Program-made: the position numbers and the translations under genes
Shown: positions 56,526 through 64,000 of the stretch, piece by piece
Layout of the letters: each line of letters starts with the position of its first letter
Position numbering within the stretch: the stretch's first letter is position 1
Notes under the pieces: generated by a model
Told to the model about the DNA's origin: nothing
Seen by the model: only the letters and a program-made list of their open reading frames with translations
The model's database searches: none
Assembly: GCA_014132615.1 (NCBI GenBank)
Contig: BMAH01000030.1
Span: 62,001 to 126,000, forward strand
DNA length: 64,000 bases
Reading direction: 5' to 3'
Origin: Gammaproteobacteria bacterium
Lineage (GTDB): Bacteria; Pseudomonadota; Gammaproteobacteria; DSM-16500

Positions 56526-56993
56526 TTACCTATGATAAGGATGGTTTTGTAATATAGTCCAAGCCCTGTAGATTTGCTCAGCGACAATGAGTTTTACTAA
56601 AATATGAGGAAAAGTAAGAGGAGAAAGAGACCAGCTTTGTTCTGCTTTTTGTAAGCAAGCGGGTGCTAAGCCTTCGGGTCCTCCTACTAGTAAGTCAACG
56701 TCTCTTCCTTTTTCTTGCCAAGTTGCTAATTGCTGCGATAGTTGTTCAGTAGACCAGCTTTTTCCTTTTACATCTAATGCAATGATTAAGTCGCCTGGTT
56801 TAATATGCGCCAACATTTTTTCACCTTCCTTTTCTGTCAGGCGTTTAATGTCAGCGTTAGTGCCGCGCTTTTCAGCTGGAATTTCTATTAAATCTAATGC
56901 ACAAGAAGCCGGTAAGCGCTTTGCGTATTCTTCATAGCCTTGCTGTATCCAAGAAGGGGCTTTATGGGTAATAGTCAGCAAGCGTAAACGCAT
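56526..56993 (-). CDS. rlmH: 23S rRNA pseudouridine-1915 N3-methyltransferase
   Basis: 155 residues, SPOUT family. KGKSWSTEQLSQQLATW, DLLVGGPEGLAPACL and the C-terminal LTFPHILVKLIVAEQIYRAW with NHPYHR make the SAM knot. Normal length. 3 bp after rsfS in the operon. Confidence 0.96.
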   Translation of the reverse strand: MRLRLLTITHKAPSWIQQGYEEYAKRLPASCALDLIEIPAEKRGTNADIKRLTEKEGEKMLAHIKPGDLIIALDVKGKSWSTEQLSQQLATWQEKGRDVDLLVGGPEGLAPACLQKAEQSWSLSPLTFPHILVKLIVAEQIYRAWTILQNHPYHR

Positions 56994-56996
56994 ACT

Positions 56997-57350
56997 TTAG
57001 GCAGAGCCTTTATGTTCACGTAATTCTTTAACGGGTTCCCACAAATCTTCTAAGCTATAGAAAGAACGTGCTGTTGCAAGCATGACGTGCACAACCACAT
57101 CGCCTAAGTCGACTAATATCCATTCGCTTTCACTTTCACCTTCCATGCGAACGACGCTGACTTTCATTTCTTTTGCTTTAACAAAAACATTCTCAGCGAG
57201 GGCTCTTACCTGGCGGGTAGAGCGGCCTGTGCAAATAATCATATAGTCTGTGATGCTAGTTAATGATTTAACATCCATAGTGACTATATCCACACCTTTC
57301 AAATCTTCTAGAGCAGCAATTGCGAGATCGCGTATGTTTTCAGGGGTCAT
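56997..57350 (-). CDS. rsfS: Ribosomal silencing factor RsfS
   Basis: 117 residues. Binds L14 and stops 50S-30S joining when nutrients fall. ALEDLKGVDIVTMDVKSLTS, MIICTGRSTRQVRALAENV and WILVDLGDVVVHVM are the family core. Lies between nadD and rlmH, the classic order. Confidence 0.96.
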   Translation of the reverse strand: MTPENIRDLAIAALEDLKGVDIVTMDVKSLTSITDYMIICTGRSTRQVRALAENVFVKAKEMKVSVVRMEGESESEWILVDLGDVVVHVMLATARSFYSLEDLWEPVKELREHKGSA

Positions 57351-57352
57351 AA

Positions 57353-58009
57353 TTATATCCGACTAATGCTATAAGTGCCGTGTTGTTTAATGTAATGGTA
57401 AACGCTATCGGGCAATAAATACCTTGGATTTCTTCCCATTGCAATCTGTTTTCTAATATCAGTAGCAGAAATTTCCAGAGAAGTAATAGGCCTAAATAAA
57501 ATACCGCCCGCTAAATTTTCATGAATAAAGGCAATTTCATTTTGTAAGCGTGCCTTCATTAAATCTGCAACTATGCCTGTTGCGGGTAATTGATAATTGG
57601 GTCTATGCGCTACGATTAAATGAGCATAATTTAAAATATCTTTCCATCTATGCCAGCTAGGAAAGCCTAGGAAAGCATCTATGCCTACTAATAAACAGAG
57701 GGGAGTGTCTGGCATTTCCGAACGCATGTCTAATAAAGTATCAATGGTGTAAGTTGGGCCTTTGCGCTTAATTTCTCTGTCATCAGCAAAAAGCGAGGGT
57801 TCATCTAAAACAGCGGATTGAACCATGGCTAAACGTTGCTCCGGAGTCGCAACTGGTTGTTTGCGATGCACAGGTTGAAAGCAAGGCATAATGTGGACTT
57901 TTGCTAAATCCAATGCTTCATATAATTCTAAAGCCATGCGCAAATGCCCAAAATGGACAGGGTCAAATGTGCCGCCTAAGATGCCTAGGGCTTTATGAGT
58001 TTGATGCAT
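57353..58009 (-). CDS. nadD: Nicotinate-nucleotide adenylyltransferase
   Basis: 218 residues. Makes deamido-NAD from nicotinate mononucleotide and ATP. GILGGTFDPVHFGHLRMALE (HxGH), LCLLVGIDAFLGFPSWHRW, and EISATDIRKQI (ISSTxxR-type) motifs. pncC in this window supplies its substrate. Confidence 0.96.
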   Translation of the reverse strand: MHQTHKALGILGGTFDPVHFGHLRMALELYEALDLAKVHIMPCFQPVHRKQPVATPEQRLAMVQSAVLDEPSLFADDREIKRKGPTYTIDTLLDMRSEMPDTPLCLLVGIDAFLGFPSWHRWKDILNYAHLIVAHRPNYQLPATGIVADLMKARLQNEIAFIHENLAGGILFRPITSLEISATDIRKQIAMGRNPRYLLPDSVYHYIKQHGTYSISRI

Positions 58010-58016
58010 AACTAAA

Positions 58017-59000
58017 TTATACCATTCGCAGGCAAAACAATTCTAAATTGTTCCAAATTTGATCTTTAACGGCGCCTTTGATTATTTTATCTATATAATT
58101 GGCGTATAATAAATGATTTGTACAGTCTTGGGTAGTGAATTGAGTCAAAAACCGCTTATAGATAGGTTGTTTGCGAGCGAAAATCCGTTGTTTTTGAAAT
58201 AAGGCATCGTAACTAATACCATTTTTTATTTGGGCGGCATAATCGGCTAATAAGCGTAGCTCACGGGTGATTGCCCAAAGTACGATGGTCGGTTCAATTC
58301 CTTCATCGCGTAAGTGTTTTAAAATATGCAAAGCCCGTGCTAAATCACCGCCTACCAAGCTATCGATAAAATCAAAAACAGTAAAATGACTTTCATCAGT
58401 GAGTAGGGTTTGAATAAGTTGAGCGCTAATCATGCCTTGAGGTTGCAACAAATATAATTTTTCTATGGCTTGTGATGCAGCAATTAAATTTCCTTCAAAA
58501 TAATCTGCTAATAAATTAAGAGCAGCTTTATCTATTTGTAACTTATATTTTTTCGCGCGTTGCATAATCCATTGCGGCAATTGATCACGTGAAATGGGCC
58601 AAACGGTAATGACTATGCCTATTTTTTCTAACGTTTTATACCATGCACTGCGAGCGATCTTATCGTCTATTTTACCTATATCTATAACTAATACAGTGAC
58701 ATCACTGCCTGTGTATTGTTGCAAAACGGTTGCTGCTGCTTTTGCAGGTAAATGATCACGTAAATCTAATTCAATTAAACGCTTTTCAGCGAGTAAAGAA
58801 TTTGCATACAGTTGATTTTGTAACTCTTCTGCAACTTCTGCTGTTAGACGCAGTCGCTCAGTAAAACCTGCTTGCAAAGCAGTCTGCCTAATTAATTCAA
58901 TTGCATCTTGTTTTAACAACAATTCATCACCGCTTATGATGTAAACAGGTGCAAGTCCTTTTGCTAATTGTGCTTCTAATTGAAAATAAGGCAGCTTCAT
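58017..59000 (-). CDS. holA: DNA polymerase III subunit delta
   Basis: 327 residues. Clamp-loader wrench that opens the beta clamp. PVYIISGDELLLKQDAIELI at the N terminus, LVIDIGKIDDKIARSAWYK and the C-terminal collar helices (LLADYAAQIKNGISYDALF). Start overlaps the lptE stop by 4 bp; normal order lptE-holA-nadD. Confidence 0.94.
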   Translation of the reverse strand: MKLPYFQLEAQLAKGLAPVYIISGDELLLKQDAIELIRQTALQAGFTERLRLTAEVAEELQNQLYANSLLAEKRLIELDLRDHLPAKAAATVLQQYTGSDVTVLVIDIGKIDDKIARSAWYKTLEKIGIVITVWPISRDQLPQWIMQRAKKYKLQIDKAALNLLADYFEGNLIAASQAIEKLYLLQPQGMISAQLIQTLLTDESHFTVFDFIDSLVGGDLARALHILKHLRDEGIEPTIVLWAITRELRLLADYAAQIKNGISYDALFQKQRIFARKQPIYKRFLTQFTTQDCTNHLLYANYIDKIIKGAVKDQIWNNLELFCLRMV

Positions 59001-59542
59001 GTAGGGTTGGCTAGTTTAGGAGGTGAATAAGTTAGAATAGCTTGAGTTACTTCTTTGCTAGCAATTCTATTCATAATAGCGTAAGCAATGCTGCGGCGCA
59101 TTTGCTGATAAAAGAGTGTCGTTTGATTACTATTACCTAAGATTTGATTAGATTGAATGGTGATAGAACGTGTTTCTTCTATTGTTTGCGGTACCGTAAT
59201 CGCTCTGCCTTGCGGATCGGTTAATTGGAAGATAACACGTACGCGCAAATTATATTGCCTGGTTTGATTAGTAGAGCTTACGCTTAAAAATTCTTGCGTT
59301 GCTTCATCACTTATTATTTTTAATACGGCAGTTGCTAATTCAGGTTTTGCAACTAAATGCGCATGAGACATTTTTAAATATTGCCGCAACATGCGCTCTA
59401 AATAGCCGTAGGGATCTGCTGATTCTAAGTAAATAGTAGAAAGCGCAGGGGCTAACTTTAATTTACCTTGAGGGCGAAAACCACAAGCAGTTAATAAGCC
59501 TATTAAAAAGACCACTAAAAAAGTACGTAAGATAGGCATCAT
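58997..59542 (-). CDS. lptE: LPS-assembly lipoprotein LptE
   Basis: 181 residues, lipobox LLTACGF (Cys20). Plug protein of LptD, which inserts lipopolysaccharide in the outer membrane. STIYLESADPYGYLERMLRQ and the RSITIQSNQILGNSNQTTLF region with RRSIAYAIMNRI fit the family. Overlaps leuS by 1 bp and holA by 4 bp. Confidence 0.93.
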   Translation of the reverse strand: MMPILRTFLVVFLIGLLTACGFRPQGKLKLAPALSTIYLESADPYGYLERMLRQYLKMSHAHLVAKPELATAVLKIISDEATQEFLSVSSTNQTRQYNLRVRVIFQLTDPQGRAITVPQTIEETRSITIQSNQILGNSNQTTLFYQQMRRSIAYAIMNRIASKEVTQAILTYSPPKLANPT

Positions 59543-62034
59543 TATTCACCTGTCACAATGTTTACTAATTTGCCGGGTACAATAATTATTTTCTTAATGG
59601 ATTTATCTTTAATGGCATTTTGGACTTTAGCATCTTGCTTTACTTTTTCCTCAATTACTTCACGTTCTGCCGCACTAGGTACGCGTACGTGTGAGCGCAA
59701 TTTACCATTAACTTGTACGACTAATTCAATGGTGTCGACTTTAAAAATAATGGGGCTGGAACGCGGCCATGGCGCATCTAAAATAATACCTTCATAGTCT
59801 AAATCTAACCATAATTGATGGGTAATATGAGGCGTGATAGGCGCAAGTAAGCATAATAAAATATTGAAACCTTTATGAATGACAATGTCGCGTATATCAA
59901 TTTTATCAGGTTGATGGCCATCTAATTTACTTAGTAAATTGAGGATTTTCATCGCGCTTGAAACAACGGTGTTAAATTGCTGACGCTCGTAGTCAAATTT
60001 GGCTTGATCTAAGATTTCATAAATTTGACGGAAAATATCAATTTGCTGAGGGTCTGCATTTTCCCAATTTGTTGAGCCTAATAAATTAGATTCAGTCATG
60101 CGATTTTGTTTGCGTATGGTTTCATTATGCTCGTATGCATAAGCCCATAAACGTTTTAAGAAACGATGTGCGCCTTCTACGCCGCTGTCTGACCATTCTA
60201 AACTTTGCTCAGCAGGCGCTGCAAACGTGATAAATAAACGGGCGGTATCTGCGCCGTATTTATCAACTAACATTTGCGGATCGACCGTATTACCCTTGGA
60301 TTTTGACATTTTGGCGCCTTTATTTAGCACCATGCCTTGAGAGAGTAAGCGAGTGAAAGGTTCGTCGCTATTTAATAGGCCTTCATCGCGCATTAATTTG
60401 TGAAAGAAACGAGCGTAAAGTAAATGAAGTACGGCATGTTCAATACCGCCTACATATTGATCTACCGGTACCCAGTAATTGACGCGGCCATCTAGCATCG
60501 CTTTATTTTGTTTTTTGCAAGCAAAACGGGCGTAATACCAAGAGGATTCCATAAAGGTATCAAAGGTATCTGTTTCTCTTTCAGCGGGACCATGACATTT
60601 TGGACAAGTGGTTTGATAGAAAGACGGCATGGTTTTAAGCGGTGAAGTAACACCGTTAAATTGTACATCTTCGGGTAAAACCACAGGTAAATCTTTTTCA
60701 GGCACGGGTTGTGTGCCGCAGCTTGGGCAGTTAATGATAGGAATAGGTGCGCCCCAATAACGCTGTCTTGAAACACCCCAGTCACGTAAACGGTAATTGA
60801 CTGTGCGTTTACCAATTCCGCGTGATTCTAATTGTTTAGCAATTGCATCAAAGGCTTGTTGAAAGTTTAAGCCATTAAATTCAGCAGAATTAATTAAGGT
60901 GCCGTAATCAAGATAAGCGCGCTGCGTTAAATCAACTTCACCCCCATTGCTAGGCATAATGACTTGTTTTGCAGGTAACTGGTATTTAGCAGCAAATTCA
61001 AAATCACGTTGATCGTGAGCAGGGACTGCCATGACAGCGCCGGATCCATATTCCATTAATACAAAATTGGCTACCCAAACAGGAATTTCTACACCCGTTA
61101 ATGGGTGTTTTGCGTAAATGCCTAAAGGCATACCACGTTTTTCCATAGTAGCAATGTCTGCTTCTGCCATTTTGACATTGCGCACTTCTTCTATAAATTG
61201 CGCTAATTCTTTATTTTTTTCAGCTAAGGCTTTTGCTAAAGGATGTTGTGGCGCAATCGCTAAATAAGTAACACCAAATAACGTATCAGGGCGTGTTGTG
61301 TAAACAGTGAGTGATTCATGATCTGGTACTTCAAATTGAATTTGCAAACCTTCTGATTTGCCTATCCAATTACGTTGCATGGTTTTTACTTGTTGCGGCC
61401 AATTTTCTAATTTATCTAAATCATTCAGTAACTCTTCCGCATAAGCCGTAATTTTCATAAACCACTGAGGGATTTCTTTGCGTTCTACTAATGCATCAGA
61501 GCGCCAGCCTCTACCGTTTACCACTTGTTCATTAGCTAAAACGGTTTGATCAACAGGATCCCAATTAACTTCTGCATTTTTCTTGTAAACTAAGCCTTTT
61601 TTATAAAGTTGTAAGAAAAACCATTGTTCCCAGCGGTAATAATGTGGATCACAGGTGGTGACTTCGCGTGTCCAATCGTAGCCTAAACCTAGGCGTTTCA
61701 TTTGTTCACGCATGTGTTTAATGTTTTGCTTAGTCCATTTTGCTGGCGCAATATTATTTTTAATCGCTGCATTTTCTGCGGGTAAACCAAATGCATCCCA
61801 ACCCATAGGTTGCATGACATTTTTACCTAGCATGGTTTGATAACGAGCAATGACATCGCCTAAGGTGTAAACGCGCACATGTCCCATATGCAAATAGCCG
61901 CTAGGATAAGGAAACATAGTGAGGCAGTAAAATTTTTCTTTATTTAAATCTTCGACGGCTTGAAAACTATTTTTTTCTTCCCAGTATTGTTGTGCATTCG
62001 CTTCAATTACCTGGAAATTATATTGTTCTTGCAT
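59542..62034 (-). CDS. leuS: Leucyl-tRNA synthetase
   Basis: 830 residues from ATG 62034, which gives [20 protein letters not shown] as in E. coli; TTG 62049 is less likely. HIGH motif in [20 protein letters not shown], editing domain with TTRPDTLFG and [12 protein letters not shown], zinc pair [19 protein letters not shown] in [14 protein letters not shown]. Lies between lnt and lptE. Confidence 0.97.
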   Translation of the reverse strand: MQEQYNFQVIEANAQQYWEEKNSFQAVEDLNKEKFYCLTMFPYPSGYLHMGHVRVYTLGDVIARYQTMLGKNVMQPMGWDAFGLPAENAAIKNNIAPAKWTKQNIKHMREQMKRLGLGYDWTREVTTCDPHYYRWEQWFFLQLYKKGLVYKKNAEVNWDPVDQTVLANEQVVNGRGWRSDALVERKEIPQWFMKITAYAEELLNDLDKLENWPQQVKTMQRNWIGKSEGLQIQFEVPDHESLTVYTTRPDTLFGVTYLAIAPQHPLAKALAEKNKELAQFIEEVRNVKMAEADIATMEKRGMPLGIYAKHPLTGVEIPVWVANFVLMEYGSGAVMAVPAHDQRDFEFAAKYQLPAKQVIMPSNGGEVDLTQRAYLDYGTLINSAEFNGLNFQQAFDAIAKQLESRGIGKRTVNYRLRDWGVSRQRYWGAPIPIINCPSCGTQPVPEKDLPVVLPEDVQFNGVTSPLKTMPSFYQTTCPKCHGPAERETDTFDTFMESSWYYARFACKKQNKAMLDGRVNYWVPVDQYVGGIEHAVLHLLYARFFHKLMRDEGLLNSDEPFTRLLSQGMVLNKGAKMSKSKGNTVDPQMLVDKYGADTARLFITFAAPAEQSLEWSDSGVEGAHRFLKRLWAYAYEHNETIRKQNRMTESNLLGSTNWENADPQQIDIFRQIYEILDQAKFDYERQQFNTVVSSAMKILNLLSKLDGHQPDKIDIRDIVIHKGFNILLCLLAPITPHITHQLWLDLDYEGIILDAPWPRSSPIIFKVDTIELVVQVNGKLRSHVRVPSAAEREVIEEKVKQDAKVQNAIKDKSIKKIIIVPGKLVNIVTGE

Positions 62035-62055
62035 ATTGTACTCACTCAATTCTTA

Positions 62056-63588
62056 TCAATGGGATGAACGCTTGGCTTTACGCACAGACAAAATGGCTGT
62101 GACTAGTAAGCAAATTAAAATAAAAAATAGTGGCTCCATACCATTTTTCATCCATGGGGTGATGCCATACATAGGTTGCAGAGAAGCAGTTAATACGCCC
62201 GATTCAAACTGAGGTAAGGCAGTTTGTACACGGCCTTTTTCATCAATGAAAGCTGTAATGCCATCGTTGCTGACGAATACAGCGGGTCTATGTAATTCTA
62301 GTGCGCGCATTTGCGCCATTTGTAAATGTTGCGCTTCTGCATTGGATTTTCCAAACCACGCATCGTTAGTCACTGTTAAAATAAAGCTAATTTCTTTATT
62401 GCGAGTGTTAATTAATTCTGGATAAGCAATTTCATAGCAAATGGAAGCAAGAACTTGTAAGTCATCAAATTTGAGTGTGGTTTGATTAATTTTTCCTGAG
62501 ACCATATTGGACATGGGAATGTCCATGAATTGTAAAAGATTGGCAAAAAGATGAGAGAGGGGCGTGTATTCACCAAAAGGCACTAACTGTCTTTTGTTAT
62601 AAACCATGTCATTATAATGTGCGTCATTTTTACCTAATACAACAATAGAGTTGTAATAAGTGTTATTGCTAGCGGGTATGGGTATACCCATAATGAGGTA
62701 GGCGTTATTCTCTTTTGCTTTTGCATCCATTTTATTAACGAATGTTTCTGCATCAGGTAAAGGTAGAGGAATGGCAGCTTCAGGCCAAATGATAAGTTTA
62801 CTTTTAGACCATAGCGGTTCAGTTAAATTTTCATAAGTATCGAAAGAAAGTTGTAAGTGCTCAGGGTCCCACTTTAATGTTTGGGAAATATTGCCTTGGA
62901 CTAAGCTTACTGGGATAGGTTTACCTTGAGTGCGTGTCCAAGGAATCAAGCTTAGTAAAGAACCAACTGTCCAAATAGCAACCAGTGTCAGCAGGCTGAA
63001 ATAAATGGTGCGATAGTTTTTTTGCTTGTAACTTAAAAATACATTGACTAATAAACCACTGGTTACGATGAGTGCTAGGCTTATGCCGTATACACTGAAG
63101 ATAGGTGCGTAACCTTTAAGCGGTGAATTAGTTTGGCTATAACCTAGGAGTAACCAAGGAAAGCCTGTAAAGGCAAAACTGCGTATCCATTCTAAGAACA
63201 CCCATATGACAGGATAGGCGCAAACAAACTTAGCCGTATTATTAATAGGAAAAAATCGCTGCAGAAAATACCCGTTTAAAGCGGGATACAGGGAGAGAAT
63301 AGCAATCATACCGCTCGTAATTAATACAGCTAAGGGGGTGGGGACATCGCCTATGGTGTGAATACTGATAAAGACCCAGTAGACACCTACTCCAAATAAA
63401 CCTACACCAAATGAAAAACCTAGCCAAAAGGCTTGTTTAGGGGTTTTGTTTAGCCATAAAGCTAATAAGCCTGCGGGGGCGATAATAGCTAAAGGGAAGA
63501 TTTCATAAGGAGCAAAAGCAAAGGTAAGCCCTGCACCAAGCAGTAACGCTATTACATAGTCACCTAAGGTGAGCCAAATTTTCTTCAT
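62056..63588 (-). CDS. lnt: Apolipoprotein N-acyltransferase
   Basis: 510 residues. Adds the third acyl chain to lipoproteins. Six or more transmembrane segments, then a periplasmic nitrilase domain with the Glu-Lys-Cys triad: Glu in LIIWPEAAIPLPL, Lys in VYNKRQLVPFGEY, and Cys in ASICYEIAYPEL. A final C-terminal helix. Heads the lnt-leuS-lptE-holA-nadD-rsfS-rlmH unit. Confidence 0.96.
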   Translation of the reverse strand: MKKIWLTLGDYVIALLLGAGLTFAFAPYEIFPLAIIAPAGLLALWLNKTPKQAFWLGFSFGVGLFGVGVYWVFISIHTIGDVPTPLAVLITSGMIAILSLYPALNGYFLQRFFPINNTAKFVCAYPVIWVFLEWIRSFAFTGFPWLLLGYSQTNSPLKGYAPIFSVYGISLALIVTSGLLVNVFLSYKQKNYRTIYFSLLTLVAIWTVGSLLSLIPWTRTQGKPIPVSLVQGNISQTLKWDPEHLQLSFDTYENLTEPLWSKSKLIIWPEAAIPLPLPDAETFVNKMDAKAKENNAYLIMGIPIPASNNTYYNSIVVLGKNDAHYNDMVYNKRQLVPFGEYTPLSHLFANLLQFMDIPMSNMVSGKINQTTLKFDDLQVLASICYEIAYPELINTRNKEISFILTVTNDAWFGKSNAEAQHLQMAQMRALELHRPAVFVSNDGITAFIDEKGRVQTALPQFESGVLTASLQPMYGITPWMKNGMEPLFFILICLLVTAILSVRKAKRSSH

Positions 63589-63804
63589 GAGAGATAGGTC
63601 AATTATTTGCGCAAGATAGGAAAGTGTACTGGAGATGTAAGCTGAATAGCAATAAGAGGGAAAATTTAAATACCCTCTTGAGTTTATAACGATTTTTTGC
63701 TAAGTTTCGCACTCCCAATCATTTTCCCGCTTTTCTTAGTCGCAAACACTGCATAATCTGCAGCGCGCCTTATGGCGTGGAAATTATAATTATAAGGAGT
63801 TTAA

Positions 63805-64000
63805 ATGAAAAATCGCTTCTCACCCCTCGCTATCTTTTTAACTGTATCGGGGTTAGTTGCCTTGCCTGCAATTGCTGCTAACAGCGCCTCTAGTCAATCA
63901 GCTTCTCAAACAAATTCGATACAAGCTGAAATTGCTAAATTGCAACGTGAAGTGCAAGCGTTAAAAAGTCAGATTAAGCAAGCAAATGGTAGAAATGTAA
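63805..64000 (+). CDS. Probable outer-membrane porin/LbtU-like protein, 3'-truncated by window edge
   Basis: AAGGAG lies 6 nt before ATG 63805. The 65 codons present give a signal peptide (MKNRFSPLAIFLTVSGLVAL, cleaved near AIAA), a Ser/Gln stretch and the start of a coiled coil (SIQAEIAKLQREVQALKSQI). A signal peptide plus short coiled coil then barrel is the start of LbtU-like siderophore porins and trimeric porins. The barrel would lie outside the window. Divergent from lnt. Confidence 0.55.
   Translation, partial: MKNRFSPLAIFLTVSGLVALPAIAANSASSQSASQTNSIQAEIAKLQREVQALKSQIKQANGRNV

Noticed and set aside
56447-56587. Upstream 47 codons of the helical protein at 54557
   Set aside because: They overlap the end of rlmH, and a better ribosome site lies before ATG 56446.

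Overview
The window is an AT-rich gammaproteobacterial chromosome segment. Its housekeeping gene order and eukaryote-like accessory genes suggest a member of the Legionellales close to the Coxiellaceae (Coxiella, Rickettsiella, Aquicella, Berkiella-like). That placement is an inference from synteny and gene content, and I cannot name a genus. Supporting evidence includes mutS-pncC-recA-recX-alaS-lysC-csrA-tRNA-Ser-tRNA-Arg, an F-box/ankyrin protein, a Ras/Rab-like GTPase ending in a CaaX box, a DOT1-like methyltransferase, and an orphan IcmD/DotE-like type IVB secretion membrane protein.

Layout. 1-4.6 kb: the end of an acyltransferase, tRNA-Ser(CGA), dapA with a very short bamC-like gene, an ArnT-like transferase, a ZapB-like coiled coil, a histone H1-like basic protein and an unannotated-size 54-residue Gln-rich protein. 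4.7-9.6 kb: xseA, a large F-box/ankyrin candidate effector and an alpha/beta hydrolase. 9.6-15.5 kb: a 150-bp inverted-repeat element, then guaB-guaA-tadA, an RMND1/DUF155 protein and an MscS channel. 15.6-21.6 kb is an accessory island: a basic small protein, the CaaX GTPase, two paralogous secreted proteins, and three decayed genes (one with two frameshifts, one with a 4-bp tandem duplication, one truncated copy of the latter). 21.7-25.2 kb: ffh-rpsP-rimM-trmD-rplS. 25.3-33.8 kb: mixed, with recJ, a MASE1 membrane protein, the DOT1-like methyltransferase, two further proteins with CaaX-like tails, a PhnD-fold protein and a toxin-antitoxin pair. 33.4-45.3 kb: three tRNAs, csrA, lysC, alaS, recX, recA, a 635-residue unknown gene inserted in front of recA, pncC and mutS. 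45.4-64 kb: a Ser-rich candidate effector, rluB-scpB, ribF-ileS-lspA, a hydrolase, the IcmD-like gene with a lipoprotein, a large helical unknown, the long lnt-leuS-lptE-holA-nadD-rsfS-rlmH operon, and the start of a probable outer-membrane porin.

How the parts fit. The core genes serve translation, DNA repair, the envelope and purine synthesis. TadA matches tRNA-Arg(ACG) in the same window, which needs inosine at position 34. The accessory genes are mostly single genes placed between core operons, AT-rich and Lys/Asn-rich, and several carry eukaryotic modules (F-box, ankyrin, small GTPase, CaaX, DOT1). This is the expected pattern for substrates of a Dot/Icm-type secretion system in an intracellular bacterium. 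Three proteins end in Cys-x-x-x tails that host prenyltransferases could use.

The most striking items are the GTPase with an intact P-loop, a lost G3 motif and a CaaX end; the DOT1-like methyltransferase with its catalytic-site Asn retained; and the recombining island at 17-21 kb. No CRISPR array, rRNA operon, intact insertion sequence or prophage was seen.
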